Assembly: GCF_004193775.1 (NCBI RefSeq)
Contig: NC_041020.1
Location: 8,315,198-8,379,197, forward strand
Origin: Glycine soja
Taxonomy: Eukaryota; Streptophyta; Magnoliopsida; Fabales; Fabaceae
Length of the DNA stretch: 64,000 nucleotides
Reading direction: 5' to 3'
The position numbers were made by a program, and so were the translations under genes. Below the pieces are notes generated by a model that saw nothing but the letters and a program-made list of their open reading frames with translations, was not told where the DNA came from and ran no database searches. This document shows, piece after piece, positions 39,370 through 50,699 of the stretch (within the stretch, counting starts at the first letter, position 1; every line of letters begins with the position of its first letter).

Positions 39370-40445
39370 CCTGAAAGATAGTTATCCATCAAGATAATTG
39401 TTCTTTTTTTTACTTGGCAAATGTCAGTTTGCTAGTTTGTTAACTTTATTAAAAATATTTGTTGGAGAGAATTGAACTTGTGACTTCTGTCCCATCCCTT
39501 TCTTTCTTGATCCTTTTCTTACCCTTGGGTAACTTATATCTCCCAAGACAATTGTCCCTTCAAGATGACAATTAGTGACATCACAACTACAAGACCATTT
39601 GAGGCAATTGTCTTAAGCCCTTGATTAAATAATTTTTATTTTTGTATAATTAGGTGATAAATTTAAGGTGGCATTGGAGGGGTAACTCATCCACACATGT
39701 TTTACATAGTTCAATATCATTTGAATGTCAAATGTAATCATGCCACATCATCATTTGATGATAACAGCATGAAATGTCACATCATCATCGATCAACTTAC
39801 AAAGATAAAAATCAAAACAATACAATTTATAGGAATTAAAAAAATGACACAACTAGGTGAACAGAAAAATATTTAAGTTTTTAATTACATATTTATATAT
39901 TTATTTTTTTGTTTCATCTATAATTACTGCATATAAGTGATTTTTTTTAAAAAAAATCTTTATGTCTTGCTCAGATTTGTATGAGGACTTTTGTGTTCCC
40001 TAACACGTTTTCTGAAATGTTTGCCATTACATGCAGGGAACATTTTCATGTGTTGTTTGGCCACACAAAATATAAAGAAACAGTAAAGATTGCAGCCGAA
40101 TCTCCACAAGGAATCCTGAGCTCCCTACACAGTTGACAAATTTTAGGTTCTTGATAAGAAGTAGGCAAGTAGCTATCTGAGAATTTTCTCTTGCATTTTC
40201 TGTTACTTATTCAGTTACAAATTAATTTTTGGTTGGTTATTATTTGCCTTAAGGTGATGTCCTTCTGTTTGGCCAATTTGATTGTAATGTTTAAAATGTC
40301 ATTATCTGTTTTATGTATCAACGTTTCCATTACACCTCTTTAATTTCTTTTTCTTCTTTGTGGTTTAGTTGAAGCGTTCTCTATAGTTGTCTGAAAAGAG
40401 CTATTTATTATATATCCTTAATTTTTGAAATCTTATAAATCAAAA
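39370..40445. other. Spacer before the copia element
   Basis: Mostly AT-rich. A possible orphan terminal exon lies at 40038-40136 (+); see findings. No other gene recognised. Confidence 0.4.
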
Positions 40446-40450
40446 GTAAT

Positions 40451-40781
40451 TGTTGGTTTTGTGGAGGAAATTATAAAAAAACAGAGGAGAGAAGAGAGAC
40501 AATACGTATGAAGAGGAAATAGAATTATTCTATTCTAATTCAAATTGTTCTCAGCAGCGATACAATAAATAGCAAAAGATAAACTAATTAGATAACAAGA
40601 TATTAGCAAAACAGAATATTAAAACTATCTTGCTCCTTAAAGATAGGAACCACTTATTAACTAGGCTAATCCATTAAAACTGACTTACTCCTAAAATATA
40701 GGAAACCAACTTATTTACTAAATCCTATTTTAAAAATTGAAAAATAAAATATTATGCAGTTACAAAAGTATATCTTCAACA
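40451..40781 (-). repeat. Copia 3' LTR
   Basis: 331 bp, TGTTGG..CAACA on +. Four C/T differences from the other LTR, all with C here and T in the other. Confidence 0.95.
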
Positions 40782-42649
40782 CTCCTCCTTGCTTTTGGAA
40801 CTGCAAACTCCAATTCTTTGAGTTCAAGTTTGTTGATAGGTAGTGACTTTATAAACATGTCAGCCAATTGATCTTTAGACTTACAATAAATTAAGTTCAC
40901 TTCATCACTTTGTTGCATCTTTATCAAATAATAGAACTTGATGTTGAAATGTTTAGTCTTTCCATGACACACGGGATTGTTTGCAATAGCAATGGCTACT
41001 TGATTGTCAACAAAAATTTCAATTTTTTTCTTTTGAGCAAATAGAATATTTGACCTTGTTGAAGTGAGATACATTAGACATCCAATCAAGCTCCCATAAT
41101 ATCCTTCATCAATGTTATCAACACCTTCTTTCTTGCTGAACTTCTCCTTTTGATTCATTGGAGTGCTAACAGATTTGCATTCCTCCATTTGAAACTTCTT
41201 CAAATTTTCTTTTGCATATTTCCTTTTTTTCATGTTTAGCATTCTTTCAAGATGGCAATGATCAAGTCTCTTGTGCCAGAGTTCCGTGGGTGTGACTTGA
41301 GTGAAATAGGCTGTATGCTCCTCCTCTGCTGGATCAAATGAAAAGCTTTTACCTTTCATTTTAACCCTTAGAACTTCCCGGCCAAAATTGTCATAGATAA
41401 AGCAATGTTGATGTTCAAAGGACACTTTAAATCCCTTTTTAATCAACTGACCTACGCTTAGCAAGTTTTGGTCAGTGTTAGGTACATAAAAAACATCTGA
41501 TATTAATTTGATACCTGAACACGTTGAAATTGCAACAGTTCCTTTTCCTTTTACTGGAATATAGCCACCATTCCCAATTCTGACCTTTGAGACATTAGTT
41601 GGCTTCAAATCTTTGAATAAGGTCTTATCATATGTCATGTGGTTCGTACAACCACTATCAATCAACCAACTTTCCCTTGATTCACTACTCAAGAAGCATG
41701 TGGCCACAAACAGTTGGTCCTCTTCTTCTTGATTAGCAATCTGAGCTCCTTCATCATGGTGATTTTTGTTGGCGCAGATCACCGCTTCATGCCCTATCTG
41801 GTTGCACTTGTTACATTTTGCATCTGGTCTCCTCCAACATTTGAAAGGTGCATGACCTTTTTTGCCACAATGATGACAAGGTGGATAATTTTTCTTTTTA
41901 TCCTTACCTTTGTTTTGGTTGTTTGCATTATTTTCGTTGCTTGTTGGCTGATTCTTCTTGAAAAAATCCTTTTTGCTTTCATCAACTTCATGATGTTTGG
42001 CGGGCAAAGCACCTTCGACAACACGATCTTGCCTCATCAACCTTCGCTGCTCTTGAGCTTGCAGGGCATGTAGTACTTCTGCCAATGTGATTTTCGACAG
42101 ATCCTTTGTGTTCTCCAATGAAGCTATAGATGCTTCATACCTCTCCGGCACCGTTACCAAAATTTTCTCTACAATTCTCGAATCAGTAAAATCACTTCCC
42201 AACAACTTTATCTTGTTAGCAATACCCAACAATTTGTTTGAGTATTCTTTGATTGTCTCTAACTCTTTCATCCTTTGAAGCTCAAATTCTCTCCTTAAAT
42301 TCAGAACTTGCATGCTTCGTATTCTATCATCTCCAACGTATTCCTCTTTCAGATAATCCCAAATTGCTTTGGGTGATTTAAGAGTCATGATTCTGATGAA
42401 TATCATTTGTGAAACACCAGTGAACAAACATGACCTCGCCTTTGCCTTCTTCATCTTTCTTTCCTTGTGATTTTTAATTTGGGCCGTGGTGGGATTTTCA
42501 GGCAGCGGATATATTTCATAATCCTCTTCCACAACATCCCATAAATCCAAAGACTCCATGTAGGATTGCATTTTCACTTCCCAAATATCATAATTCTCTC
42601 CATCAAAGATTGGAAGAGTTATGTGGGAAAAACTTGCTTCACCTTCCAT
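40760..42649 (-). CDS. Copia gag-protease-RNase H polyprotein with in-frame loss of integrase and RT
   Basis: Open on - from ATG 42649, in good context (ACCATGG), giving 629 residues; the frame also stays open upstream to the LTR. Order: gag with DUF4219-like start (LPIFDGENYDIWEVKMQSYM) and UBN2-type middle (AIWDYLKEEY, LNLRREFELQRM); two zinc knuckles (CHHCGKKGHAPFKC and CNKCNQIGHEAVIC); aspartic protease (WLIDSGCTNHMT); GAG-pre-integrase (ELWHKRLDHCHLERM). It then jumps to the end of the RT-RNase H region (STPMNQKEKF, YYGSLIGCLMYLTSTR, IEIFVDNQVAIAIANNP, HFNIKFYYLI) and ends in the 3' LTR. The integrase core and RT palm are deleted, yet no stop or frame change was introduced. It may supply gag-like protein; whether this is chance or selection is unknown. 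Confidence 0.88.
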   Translation of the reverse strand: MEGEASFSHITLPIFDGENYDIWEVKMQSYMESLDLWDVVEEDYEIYPLPENPTTAQIKNHKERKMKKAKARSCLFTGVSQMIFIRIMTLKSPKAIWDYLKEEYVGDDRIRSMQVLNLRREFELQRMKELETIKEYSNKLLGIANKIKLLGSDFTDSRIVEKILVTVPERYEASIASLENTKDLSKITLAEVLHALQAQEQRRLMRQDRVVEGALPAKHHEVDESKKDFFKKNQPTSNENNANNQNKGKDKKKNYPPCHHCGKKGHAPFKCWRRPDAKCNKCNQIGHEAVICANKNHHDEGAQIANQEEEDQLFVATCFLSSESRESWLIDSGCTNHMTYDKTLFKDLKPTNVSKVRIGNGGYIPVKGKGTVAISTCSGIKLISDVFYVPNTDQNLLSVGQLIKKGFKVSFEHQHCFIYDNFGREVLRVKMKGKSFSFDPAEEEHTAYFTQVTPTELWHKRLDHCHLERMLNMKKRKYAKENLKKFQMEECKSVSTPMNQKEKFSKKEGVDNIDEGYYGSLIGCLMYLTSTRSNILFAQKKKIEIFVDNQVAIAIANNPVCHGKTKHFNIKFYYLIKMQQSDEVNLIYCKSKDQLADMFIKSLPINKLELKELEFAVPKARRSVEDILL

Positions 42650-42686
42650 GGTAGAGGTCCCGTAAGAATAAGGCTCAGATACCAAT

Positions 42687-43017
42687 TGTTGGTTTTGTGG
42701 AGGAAATTATAAAAAAACAGAGGAGAGAAGAGAGACAATACGTATGAAGAGGAAATAGAATTATTCTATTCTAATTCAAATTGTTCTCAGCAGCGATACA
42801 ATAAATAGCAAAAGATAAACTAATTAGATAACAAGATATTAGCAAAACAGAATATTAAAACTATCTTGCTCCTTAAAGATAGGAACCACTTATTAACTAG
42901 GCTAATCCATTAAAACTGACTTACTCCTAAAATATAGGAAACCAACTTATTTACTAAATTTTATTTTAAAAATTGAAAAATAAAATATTATGTAGTTACA
43001 AAAGTATATCTTTAACA
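42687..43017 (-). repeat. Copia 5' LTR
   Basis: 331-bp partner of 40451-40781, next to the primer-binding site; it would carry the promoter of the element. Confidence 0.95.
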
Positions 43018-43044
43018 GTAATAATTGAGGAAGAGGATATTATA

Positions 43045-43463
43045 TAGGGAATGATGTTGATGATAAATGTATTTTTTGTGGGCAAGAGTAAGAGTCAACT
43101 GGTCATTTGATGTTTACATGCAATTTTTCATACAGCATAAGGAGAAAGTGTTATTCATGGTTTGGGGTTCAAACTTCAAATGTCATTACCTCAAGGTTGC
43201 ATAAGACACTTTTGGCAACATTGTGCATTTATTGCTAGAAAGAAACAAAAGAAAACTTGGGGAGGACTGTTTGGTTAGCAGCTACATGGCCTATCTGGCT
43301 TTGTTAGAAATGATGTGATATTCAATAGGGAGGATGCAGATGTTAATAAAGTGGTGGACGTAATAATTTACAGATCTAGGTCTTGGCTTAAATCTAAGTT
43401 GGATGGTTTCGCTTGCTCTTTTTATGAATGGTCAAACCGTCAAAGGAACCAGGTTATTACCTA
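43045..43463 (+). pseudogene. LINE reverse transcriptase zinc-binding (zf-RVT) relic
   Basis: The frame reads CIFCGQE, stop, ESTGHLMFTC (the C..C....H....C zinc-binding pattern), then SWFGVQTSN, TVWLAATWPIWL and, after a frame change, RNDVIFNREDADVNKVVDVI and SWLKSKLDGF. This is the C-terminal end of a plant LINE ORF2. Several stops and no RT upstream: a dead fragment, lying 25 bp outside the copia target duplication. Confidence 0.75.
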
Positions 43464-44157
43464 AAAAATCAGTACAGTATACATCTACGATGCACAAATA
43501 CAACACGTGTATGCAATATGATACGTATATATCATATTAGGTGATACAATTATTTCAAGAATATATAGGATACAATACGTGTAAGATTTAGAAATATATA
43601 AAAAATTATATAAAAGTAACATATTAAATAGATAATTACAATTCTACAAATCCAAATTAAAAATGTATTTCTTGAACGCTAGCAAAAACAAAAAAAATTT
43701 AACTCATTGTCGTCATAAATTACTTTCTATTATTTACACATTGAAAAAAAACTATTAATCTTCTTCCTTTCTTGAAATCATTCATAAAGTGAACAATTTT
43801 TATTTTTGGTTCATGAAGGGACAATGATTCTATGTTTATATATTATACATACTTGTGTGTTTCATGTAGTTGTATTGAATTTTCATAAAATAATGAAACT
43901 TCATCTCATTCTATTCCTTTTTCTTATTGATTCATTGTCAAATTACTGGTTCTTAGGTAACTTTTTGGAATATTTAATCAAGGTGTGAATCATGACTCCT
44001 CTAAACAAAGCATTTAATAGTATTCGAATTTATGACTTTAACATATAACTTTCCTTACAATTAATAAACTAAAACATGTAGACAGAGAAATGTCATGAAC
44101 TAGCAAGGAAGGTGAATACAATTAATTTTGTTCTAGGAAATTTGGGTTTGTTTATCT
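43464..44157. other. AT-rich spacer and 3' flank of GDSL gene 3
   Basis: No gene recognised. The last ~60 bp resemble the sequence just after the stop of GDSL gene 1 (CTAGAAC, TGCTAGTTCATGAC on -). Confidence 0.5.
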
Positions 44158-45814
44158 TCATGTGTTTGCGTCCAAAGCTAAGATGGTGCTAAGGTTCATT
44201 GGGTTCATGTAGGCTTTAGAACCCGACATAATTTCCTCCACAATAAGCCTATTGGCCTTTTCAGATGGATGGAATGCATCCCAAAATGCATATTGGTCTC
44301 TGTTGGAGCAAAGGTTGGAGAGTGCTGTGCATAGCCCAATACCATTGTAAGGTCCTTGCCCACAACAAGCTACTTGTGATGTAACAAATCCTACAGAAAG
44401 CAACAATAACACAAATGTTAGTACTTGTTTCTATATGATTGCACTAGTCCTACATGAAGATTAGTTAGTTATTAGTAGTGTGTAGTACCAAATTGTTGGG
44501 GGTTAGTAACGAAGTCGTTGTGAGCTTTTCCAGTGTTTGCAGCAATGAAAACGTCAGTTGCAATTTTGCGGTTGAGTTGAAGTAACATTTGTTCGAGTTG
44601 TGGGTTGAAGAGTGCTGCAGCTTGTTGTAGTTCAGGAGCACATTGTCCATTTCTACCACGTTGGGCCAATTCTGATGGAACACAACCCAAGGGTCCTGTG
44701 CCTGTCACAAGAACTCTGCGTGCTCCCAAATCATATAGCCTCTGCAACATATATATATACGTATCATATTAGAGATTAGAGGACATTAACTGTTAATCCT
44801 TTTGATTAATCAAAAGGGTGTTACCTGCAAAAGCTTTTGGTACTCAGAGATGAGATACTTGACATATGCAGGTAGTGGGTACTGTTGGGACCTTGCTGAA
44901 TTGGGCACTAAGAAGTAGTTGTTTACAAAATCATTGCCTCCTACAGTGATGAGCACTAGTGCTTGTTTCACCAAATTCTTAGCCTCTGAAGCTCCAATTA
45001 TAGCACTCACTCGGTTTTGATACTCCTTAAAATATTCTAGCTGTCTATACATTCTGATCACGTTTACCTGCAAAAGTTACACAATCATTTTTTAAGTGCA
45101 CTCCTTAAATTTTACCATTTTATTATTATTTTAGAATTTATGTTGGGTTATGTTTATATATTCTGGTGCTCGAGGTTATGAGCATAACACATATTAGATA
45201 TAATGGGAAAAGGTAACTATCAAGTAGCCAGTAATGAACTTACAAACTGAACTCCAGTGTCATTAAGGATTCCAATTCCAGCTGAGGCGAAATTGGCACC
45301 AACTAGTAGCTTATCTCCTCTTAATTCTGGACTCAAGTATGGCAATGTTGACTCTGCACCAAGTCTCTGACCTGAAAACAACCCAACTAGTTAGACATAA
45401 ACTTTATGTGTCTATGTTAAGTTAATTATTATAGGAAAAGCTACATGACCAAAAAGGGTTCAAAACTTCAAATATGCATGATGGAAAATGAAGCTTAAAA
45501 GATGAATGTTGAAGCTAAAAAAAGTTTTAAAATGTGGGAAGAGATATGTGAACTTAACTGATAAGATCAGGAATGTTGTAGCCATTGGAGAAACGACCAG
45601 TTGGTCTATGACTTGGAGGGTAATCAATCCCATAAGGAGGAGCATCGGCACGTGCCGTGGTGGCCAAGTAATTGTTATTTCCATTGTCAACAAGTGAATC
45701 TCCAAACACAAAGAATGCTCTTGGCCTAGCTTCAACCCCAGACACAATGATTCCAACCACTAACAAGACTAAACTAAGAATGGTCAAAGGAGCAAAACTT
45801 GACAAGATTGCCAT
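44158..45814 (-). CDS. GDSL esterase/lipase, LTL1/cutin-synthase-like (GDSL gene 3)
   Basis: Five exons on -: 45814-45559, 45371-45244, 45067-44825, 44741-44489 and 44390-44158, giving 370 residues. All GDSL blocks are intact (Ser40, Asn173, Asp331, His334) after a signal peptide, so a secreted esterase/lipase is expected. The protein matches GDSL gene 1 except for Thr/Ser in YPP(T/S)HRP, Glu/Asp in NR(E/D)QYAF and the last residues (LDANT against LDAITT). Introns 1-3 are also nearly identical to gene 1, while intron 4 is only 98 bp. It lies in tandem with GDSL gene 4, 2.75 kb upstream of its own ATG side. Confidence 0.94.
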
Positions 45815-45922
45815 ATTGAAATGAACCTTTGGATGTGGCCTGTGGGGTTGTTTGCTAACTAAACTGAGACTAGCTAGATAGTTTTAAGATGTGGATGGAG
45901 AATTTCCAAGGGATTCAAGTCT

Positions 45923-45929
45923 TTATATA
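45923..45929 (-). promoter_or_regulatory. TATA box of GDSL gene 3
   Basis: TATATAA on -, about 110 bp before the ATG, in the TATATAAAGACTTGAATCC context shared with genes 1 and 2. Confidence 0.75.
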
Positions 45930-48563
45930 ATTAACCTTTTCGCATGATTTGACAAAAGTCTTAACAGTTTAGGAGCGCGCTTTAGTGCTCTATAATTGAA
46001 GGTTTTGTGTTCCTCTAAAACCGGTGGCATTTGTCAAAAACATAAATGCAATTGGTTGGATTCATTGAGATGCAACTAGAAATGGAAGATAATACTGTTA
46101 CTTTCATAATAGTACTTAAAAACAATTTGACCTGAGATTTATAGCTTCTTGCTCATTAAAATTTTCCTTGTTATTTCAGAAAATTTTCGATGTCATACAC
46201 ATGTGAACAACATTATGTTCACAAGGCCGCTTCAATTATATATCTTATAGACATGTGAATGTAAAAGAAAATCAAGTCGCTATGTCGAAACTAATAAAAA
46301 ATTATGAGTTTAATATTTATATACGCTCATTCAATTATAAATTATCGTTTAAATTATTTTAAAATAATTATTTTAAAAATCGATAAACTTATCATATATG
46401 ATGAGTTAATTAAATGGTTGTATAAAACTAACTCTTTTTCTAAAAAATTATTCATCTTTTGAATTTTGAGTTGCTAGATTTTTAATTAAACCAAGTTTGA
46501 TTTTAGTATATGGTTAAGTTAATGTAAAGAATTTTATATTATCGATTAATTAAAAATCATTTTATATATATAAATGAATATTAAAGTAAATATAAAATTT
46601 AACAATCATATCATTCATTTTATATATTCTGTTCAATCAATTGAGCTAGATATATAGTTATCATTTATTATAATCTAAAATTAAATGGTGATATAAAAAT
46701 ATTAAATTTATTTTAATTTAGTTCCTTTAATATTTTTTTTCTTCAGCACTGTTATTTCTTACGAAATTTTTTGGCACGAAATGCTTGAAGACGTTAACCA
46801 TTATTTTCCATGCATGGGTTTGTATTTTTTATTTATTTTAATTTAATTAAAAAAAAAAAAAAGTGGCAACAAAATTAGAACTCCCACGCGCCAGTATTCT
46901 CTGGTTCTTCTTACTACGTTGTGACACGCGGACACCATCACCACAGCTATTGCTTTGCAAAAGGGAGCTTCGATTACAATTGAAACACAACATTAAAAGG
47001 GGGCACGTTGTCACGTCATTCGTGCATTTTAGACGAAAATTTGTTTCATAATAAAAAACATTTCCCTTTTTATTTTTCAATTAAGAATTATTTATAAAAA
47101 GATATCCATGCCATCCACGTTTAAAATTCGTGCATTTCTTGCTGTTTTGTTTCGTATCAAGTAGCAGTGCTCATAGTGTAGGTATGTGGTGATCTCTGTT
47201 ACTAAAATGTGGTGCGATGAAGTGAAATATGGTTTTGGCATTGCGCAGTTCTATTTGTTACATGATTACATAACAAAACAGCACAAAATGCACGAATTGT
47301 AAATGTAGATGACTATCTTTTTTTATAAATAATTCTTAATTGAAAATTAAAAATTAAAATAAAATTCGACAAAAACCAATAGTACTTTCGTGTAGTTTTA
47401 CGAATACAAATTTCGTTTCGATAAACATTTTTCTTCACAAAATTAATCACAAATGTTGAGTGACAGTAAGGAAGAGATGCTCTAGAATTCTGGTTAGAAA
47501 TTTGTTTCCTTTTCATATGGTTGTGTGTGGTTTGATTGTGCAATCTGATGCACACTACAATTGATCATCTTTTTAGAAGCCAAGAGGGATGAAGATTGTT
47601 TAACAAACTGATTTAGAAGGAATGGGTGGAACTTGGAGGGGGAAAGAAGAGGAGAGATGGAAAGGAAAAAAAAAAGGGAGTGCATACAAGGGTGAAATAG
47701 ATTGAGTTTTTTTTTTTTTTTATCGATTAATGGCAATTGTTAATTTTGTTAGAATTCAAATTCACAATTTTTTTTCTTTTTCTTTTCAACCATCAAGTTA
47801 ATCTTATGATTCCTATAAAAATAGATTGAGTTGAATAAAGTTTTGCTAAAATATTGAGTCAAAATTTGACATATTAATAATTTTTTATCTTAATATTTAA
47901 TTTGGCCTATTGCGGGTTGCAGGCCGGGCCAGAGAAGTTCAATTTTAATTTGAGCCTCTAAGGACATATGTAACTGGTAAATCATACGGTATATATACTT
48001 TTACACTTGTTTGTCAAACAAATTAATAAAGTTTCTTACTAATTTATGTGCTTTATAACTGAACAGGAGAACTATTAGCAGCGTGTTAGACAAATTTAGA
48101 CGTAAATTGGTGAGGCCTCAAAGCCACACATGTACAATGGAACAGGTTGAGGGATCAAAGCCATGTGTATAGCACGTTAGTTATCCACTCATTAATCATA
48201 TATATGATGTTTTAATATCAGCAAAGTTATTCAAAGATAAAAGGAGTGAGTTATTCCCTTTCACATTTTATCATAGAGATCATTGGTATATGAAAAAGAA
48301 AAAAGAAAAAAAAATCAAAGGTAGAAAATTAAGTAACATTTTTTTAATATTGAGACTCAGGAATCACTTAGTACTTCCCACCATTTATATATATATATAT
48401 ATTCTTCGTTGTAATTTTATGCAAAAAGGGAAGTTTCTTCCTCCCTTTAACTTTCTAATTCCCCAATTAGATATTGAGGAATACGAAATTAAATCACAAT
48501 TACAATAATAAAAAAGGGACATAATGAAACTAGCATGCGAGGTGCATAGACTTATTGGTGTCT
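45930..48563. other. Spacer between GDSL genes 3 and 4
   Basis: The first ~100 bp align with the upstream region of gene 1 (AACCTTCAATTATAGAG). TAAATGCA, an L1-box-like octamer, lies at 46043-46050. A fold-back element lies at 47074-47346. The rest is AT-rich with no gene recognised. Confidence 0.45.
47074..47346. repeat. Fold-back MITE-like element
   Basis: The left arm from TTTCAATTAAGAATTATTTA and GAATTCGTGCATTT-like words is mirrored at the right by TAAATAATTCTTAATTGAAA and AAATGCACGAATT. Arms are about 75 bp, total about 273 bp. No coding sequence. A target duplication could not be settled in the AT-rich flanks. Confidence 0.65.
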
Positions 48564-50598
48564 TCATGTGGTAATAGCATCCAAAGCCAGGATGGTGCTG
48601 AGGTTCATTGGGTTCATGTAGATTTTAGAACCTGACATAATTTCTTCCACAATAAGCCTATTGGCCTTTTCAGATGGATGGAATGCATCCCAAAATGCAT
48701 ATTGGTCTCTATTGGGGCAAAGGTTGGAGAGTGGTGTGCATAGCCCAAGACCATTGTAGGGTCCTTGCCCACAACAAGCTATTTGTGACGTGATAAACCC
48801 TGCAAAAAGCAACAACATAAATGTCAATTTGCTTGCTAATTAATTTCTTTATGTCATCATTAATTAGAGAGAAATCACATCAAATTACACGTCAATTGAA
48901 TCCAAGATAGTGGTGGGGATGTAATTAAGGTTTTAAATAAGGGTTCGGGTTGCAAATTTTCACAATCTATAATAATATTTTTATAAACTTTTATCTTTTT
49001 AATAAATTTCAACCAATAAGAGAAAATATATCAAAAAGTGTATTTAAAAGAGTATGACTCTAGAGTGTGTTCCTAACATTTCTTTATTGTGAAAAATTGC
49101 AAACATATGCTATTGATAGGCCCACAATTGCTGGATTATGCTGTCACAATTTTTTATGTTGCAGCCACATTTGTGATCGTGGACCATGGTGACCACAATT
49201 CAAAAAAACAATGGGCATGAGAAACTAGGTTGATGACATGAAAATTAATTAGCACTAGCAGTATGTAGTACCAAATTGTTGAGGGTTAGTAACGAAGTTG
49301 TTGTGCATTTTTCCTGTGTTTGCAGCAATAAAAGTGTCCTTTCCAATTTTCCTGTTGAGTTGTAGCAACATTTGTTCGAGTTGTGGATTAAACAACTCTG
49401 CAGCTTGTTGAAGTTCAGCAGCACATTGTCCATTTCTACCGCGTTGGGCCAATTCTGATGGAACACAACCCAATGGTCCTGTGCCTGTCACAAGAACTCT
49501 GCGTGCTCCCAAATCATACAGTTTCTGCAATAATATATATTTATGACTATGAGAAAGAGTGATCACAACTTCACAAATCATCAAAGTATTAACCCTTTTG
49601 TTTAATCAATAGGGTGTTACCTGCAAAAGTTTTTGGTACTCAGAAATGAGATACTTGACATATTGAGGTAATGGGTATTGGCGAGACCTTGCTGAATTGG
49701 GCACCAAGAAGTAGTTGTTTACAAAATCATTGCCACCTACAGTGATGAGTACTAGTGCTTGATTCACTAAGCTCTTAGTCTGTGAAGCTCCAATTATAGC
49801 TCTCACTCGGTTTTGGTACTCTTTAAAATATTGTAGCTGCCTATACATTCTGATTACGTTTATCTGCAAATTTGCATGCAATCATTTTTAAGTGGAATCC
49901 TCATGATTAGTCTTAAACTTTACAGTTGTTTTTATTATTATTTTAGAATTTATCTTGTGTTATGGTTTTAGTTTTGGGCATGGCACGTATTAGATATCAT
50001 AGGAAAAAGTAAATAGTATGTAATGAACTTACAAACTGAATTCCAGTGTCATTAAGTATTCCAATTCCAGCTGAAGCAAAATTTGCACCAACAAGGAGCT
50101 TATTTCCTCTTAATTCTGGACTCAAGTATGGCAATGTAGCCTCAGCACCAAGTCGTTGACCTGAAACAAATCACTTAGTTAGACATAAACTTTATGTGTC
50201 TATGTTACGTAAATTATGATATGCAAAGCTACATGACCAAAAAGGGTTCAAAACTTGAAATGTGCATGATAAAAATGAAGCTTAAAAGATGAATGTGGAA
50301 GCCAAAATATGGTTCAAAATGTGGGAAGAGATATGTGAACTTAACTGATAAGATCAGGAATGTTGTAGCCATTGGAGAAACGACCAGTTGGTCTATGACT
50401 TGGAGGGTAATCAATCCCATAAGGGGGAGCATCGGCACGTGCCGTGGTAGCCAAGTAATTGTTGTTTCCATTATCAACAAGTGAATCTCCAAATACAAAG
50501 AATGTCCTTGGCCTAGCTTCAGCCTCAAAGACAATGGCACTAATTACTAGAACTAAACTTAGAATGGCCAAAGGAGCAAAACTTGACAAGGTTGCCAT
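48564..50598 (-). CDS. GDSL esterase/lipase, LTL1/cutin-synthase-like (GDSL gene 4)
   Basis: Five exons on -: 50598-50346, 50160-50033, 49863-49621, 49524-49272 and 48799-48564, all GT..AG, giving 370 residues. The signal peptide is one residue shorter and the most diverged of the four ([20 protein letters not shown]). Block I Ser39, [12 protein letters not shown] and DAFHP (Asp330, His333) are intact. It is the most diverged paralog here ([46 protein letters not shown]). Intron 4 (472 bp) holds a MITE-like repeat. A secreted cuticle-type esterase/lipase is expected from the family; substrate is unproven. Confidence 0.94.
48927..49207. repeat. MITE-like repeat in intron 4 of GDSL gene 4
   Basis: Starts AAGGTTTTAAATAAGGGTT and ends GTGGACCATGGTGACCACAA followed by TTCAAAA. 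It is related to the repeats in introns 3 and 4 of GDSL gene 2 (shared GATCGTGG/TGACCAC words), with extra sequence in the middle. Confidence 0.55.
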
Positions 50599-50692
50599 AT
50601 TGAACTGAAGCTTTGGATGTGGGGTTGGTGTGTTAACTGAATTGAGAAGTAGTTTTTTGTTGTGGATGGAGAATTATGAGGAATTCAAGTCT

Positions 50693-50699
50693 TTATATA
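50693..50699 (-). promoter_or_regulatory. TATA box of GDSL gene 4
   Basis: TATATAA on -, about 95 bp before the ATG, within TATATAAAGACTTGAATTCC, the shared promoter context. Confidence 0.75.

Larger units (their letters stand above)
40451..43017 (-). mobile_element. Non-autonomous Ty1-copia retrotransposon with intact LTRs
   Basis: Two 331-bp direct repeats (40451-40781 and 42687-43017), each TG..CA, are flanked by the 5-bp target duplication GTAAT (40446-40450 and 43018-43022). Coding is on -, so the right repeat is the 5' LTR. Next to it is a primer-binding site TGGTATCTGAGC, one mismatch from the usual initiator-Met site, and next to the 3' LTR is a purine tract AAGGAGGAG. The LTRs differ at four positions, which indicates a young insertion. 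The single internal gene lacks integrase and reverse transcriptase, so it would need a helper. Confidence 0.95.

Noticed and set aside
42650..42685. Extension of the copia protein upstream of ATG 42649, beginning at a TTG
   Set aside because: The stretch is the primer-binding site and leader next to the LTR; ATG 42649 in an ACCATGG context is the likely start.
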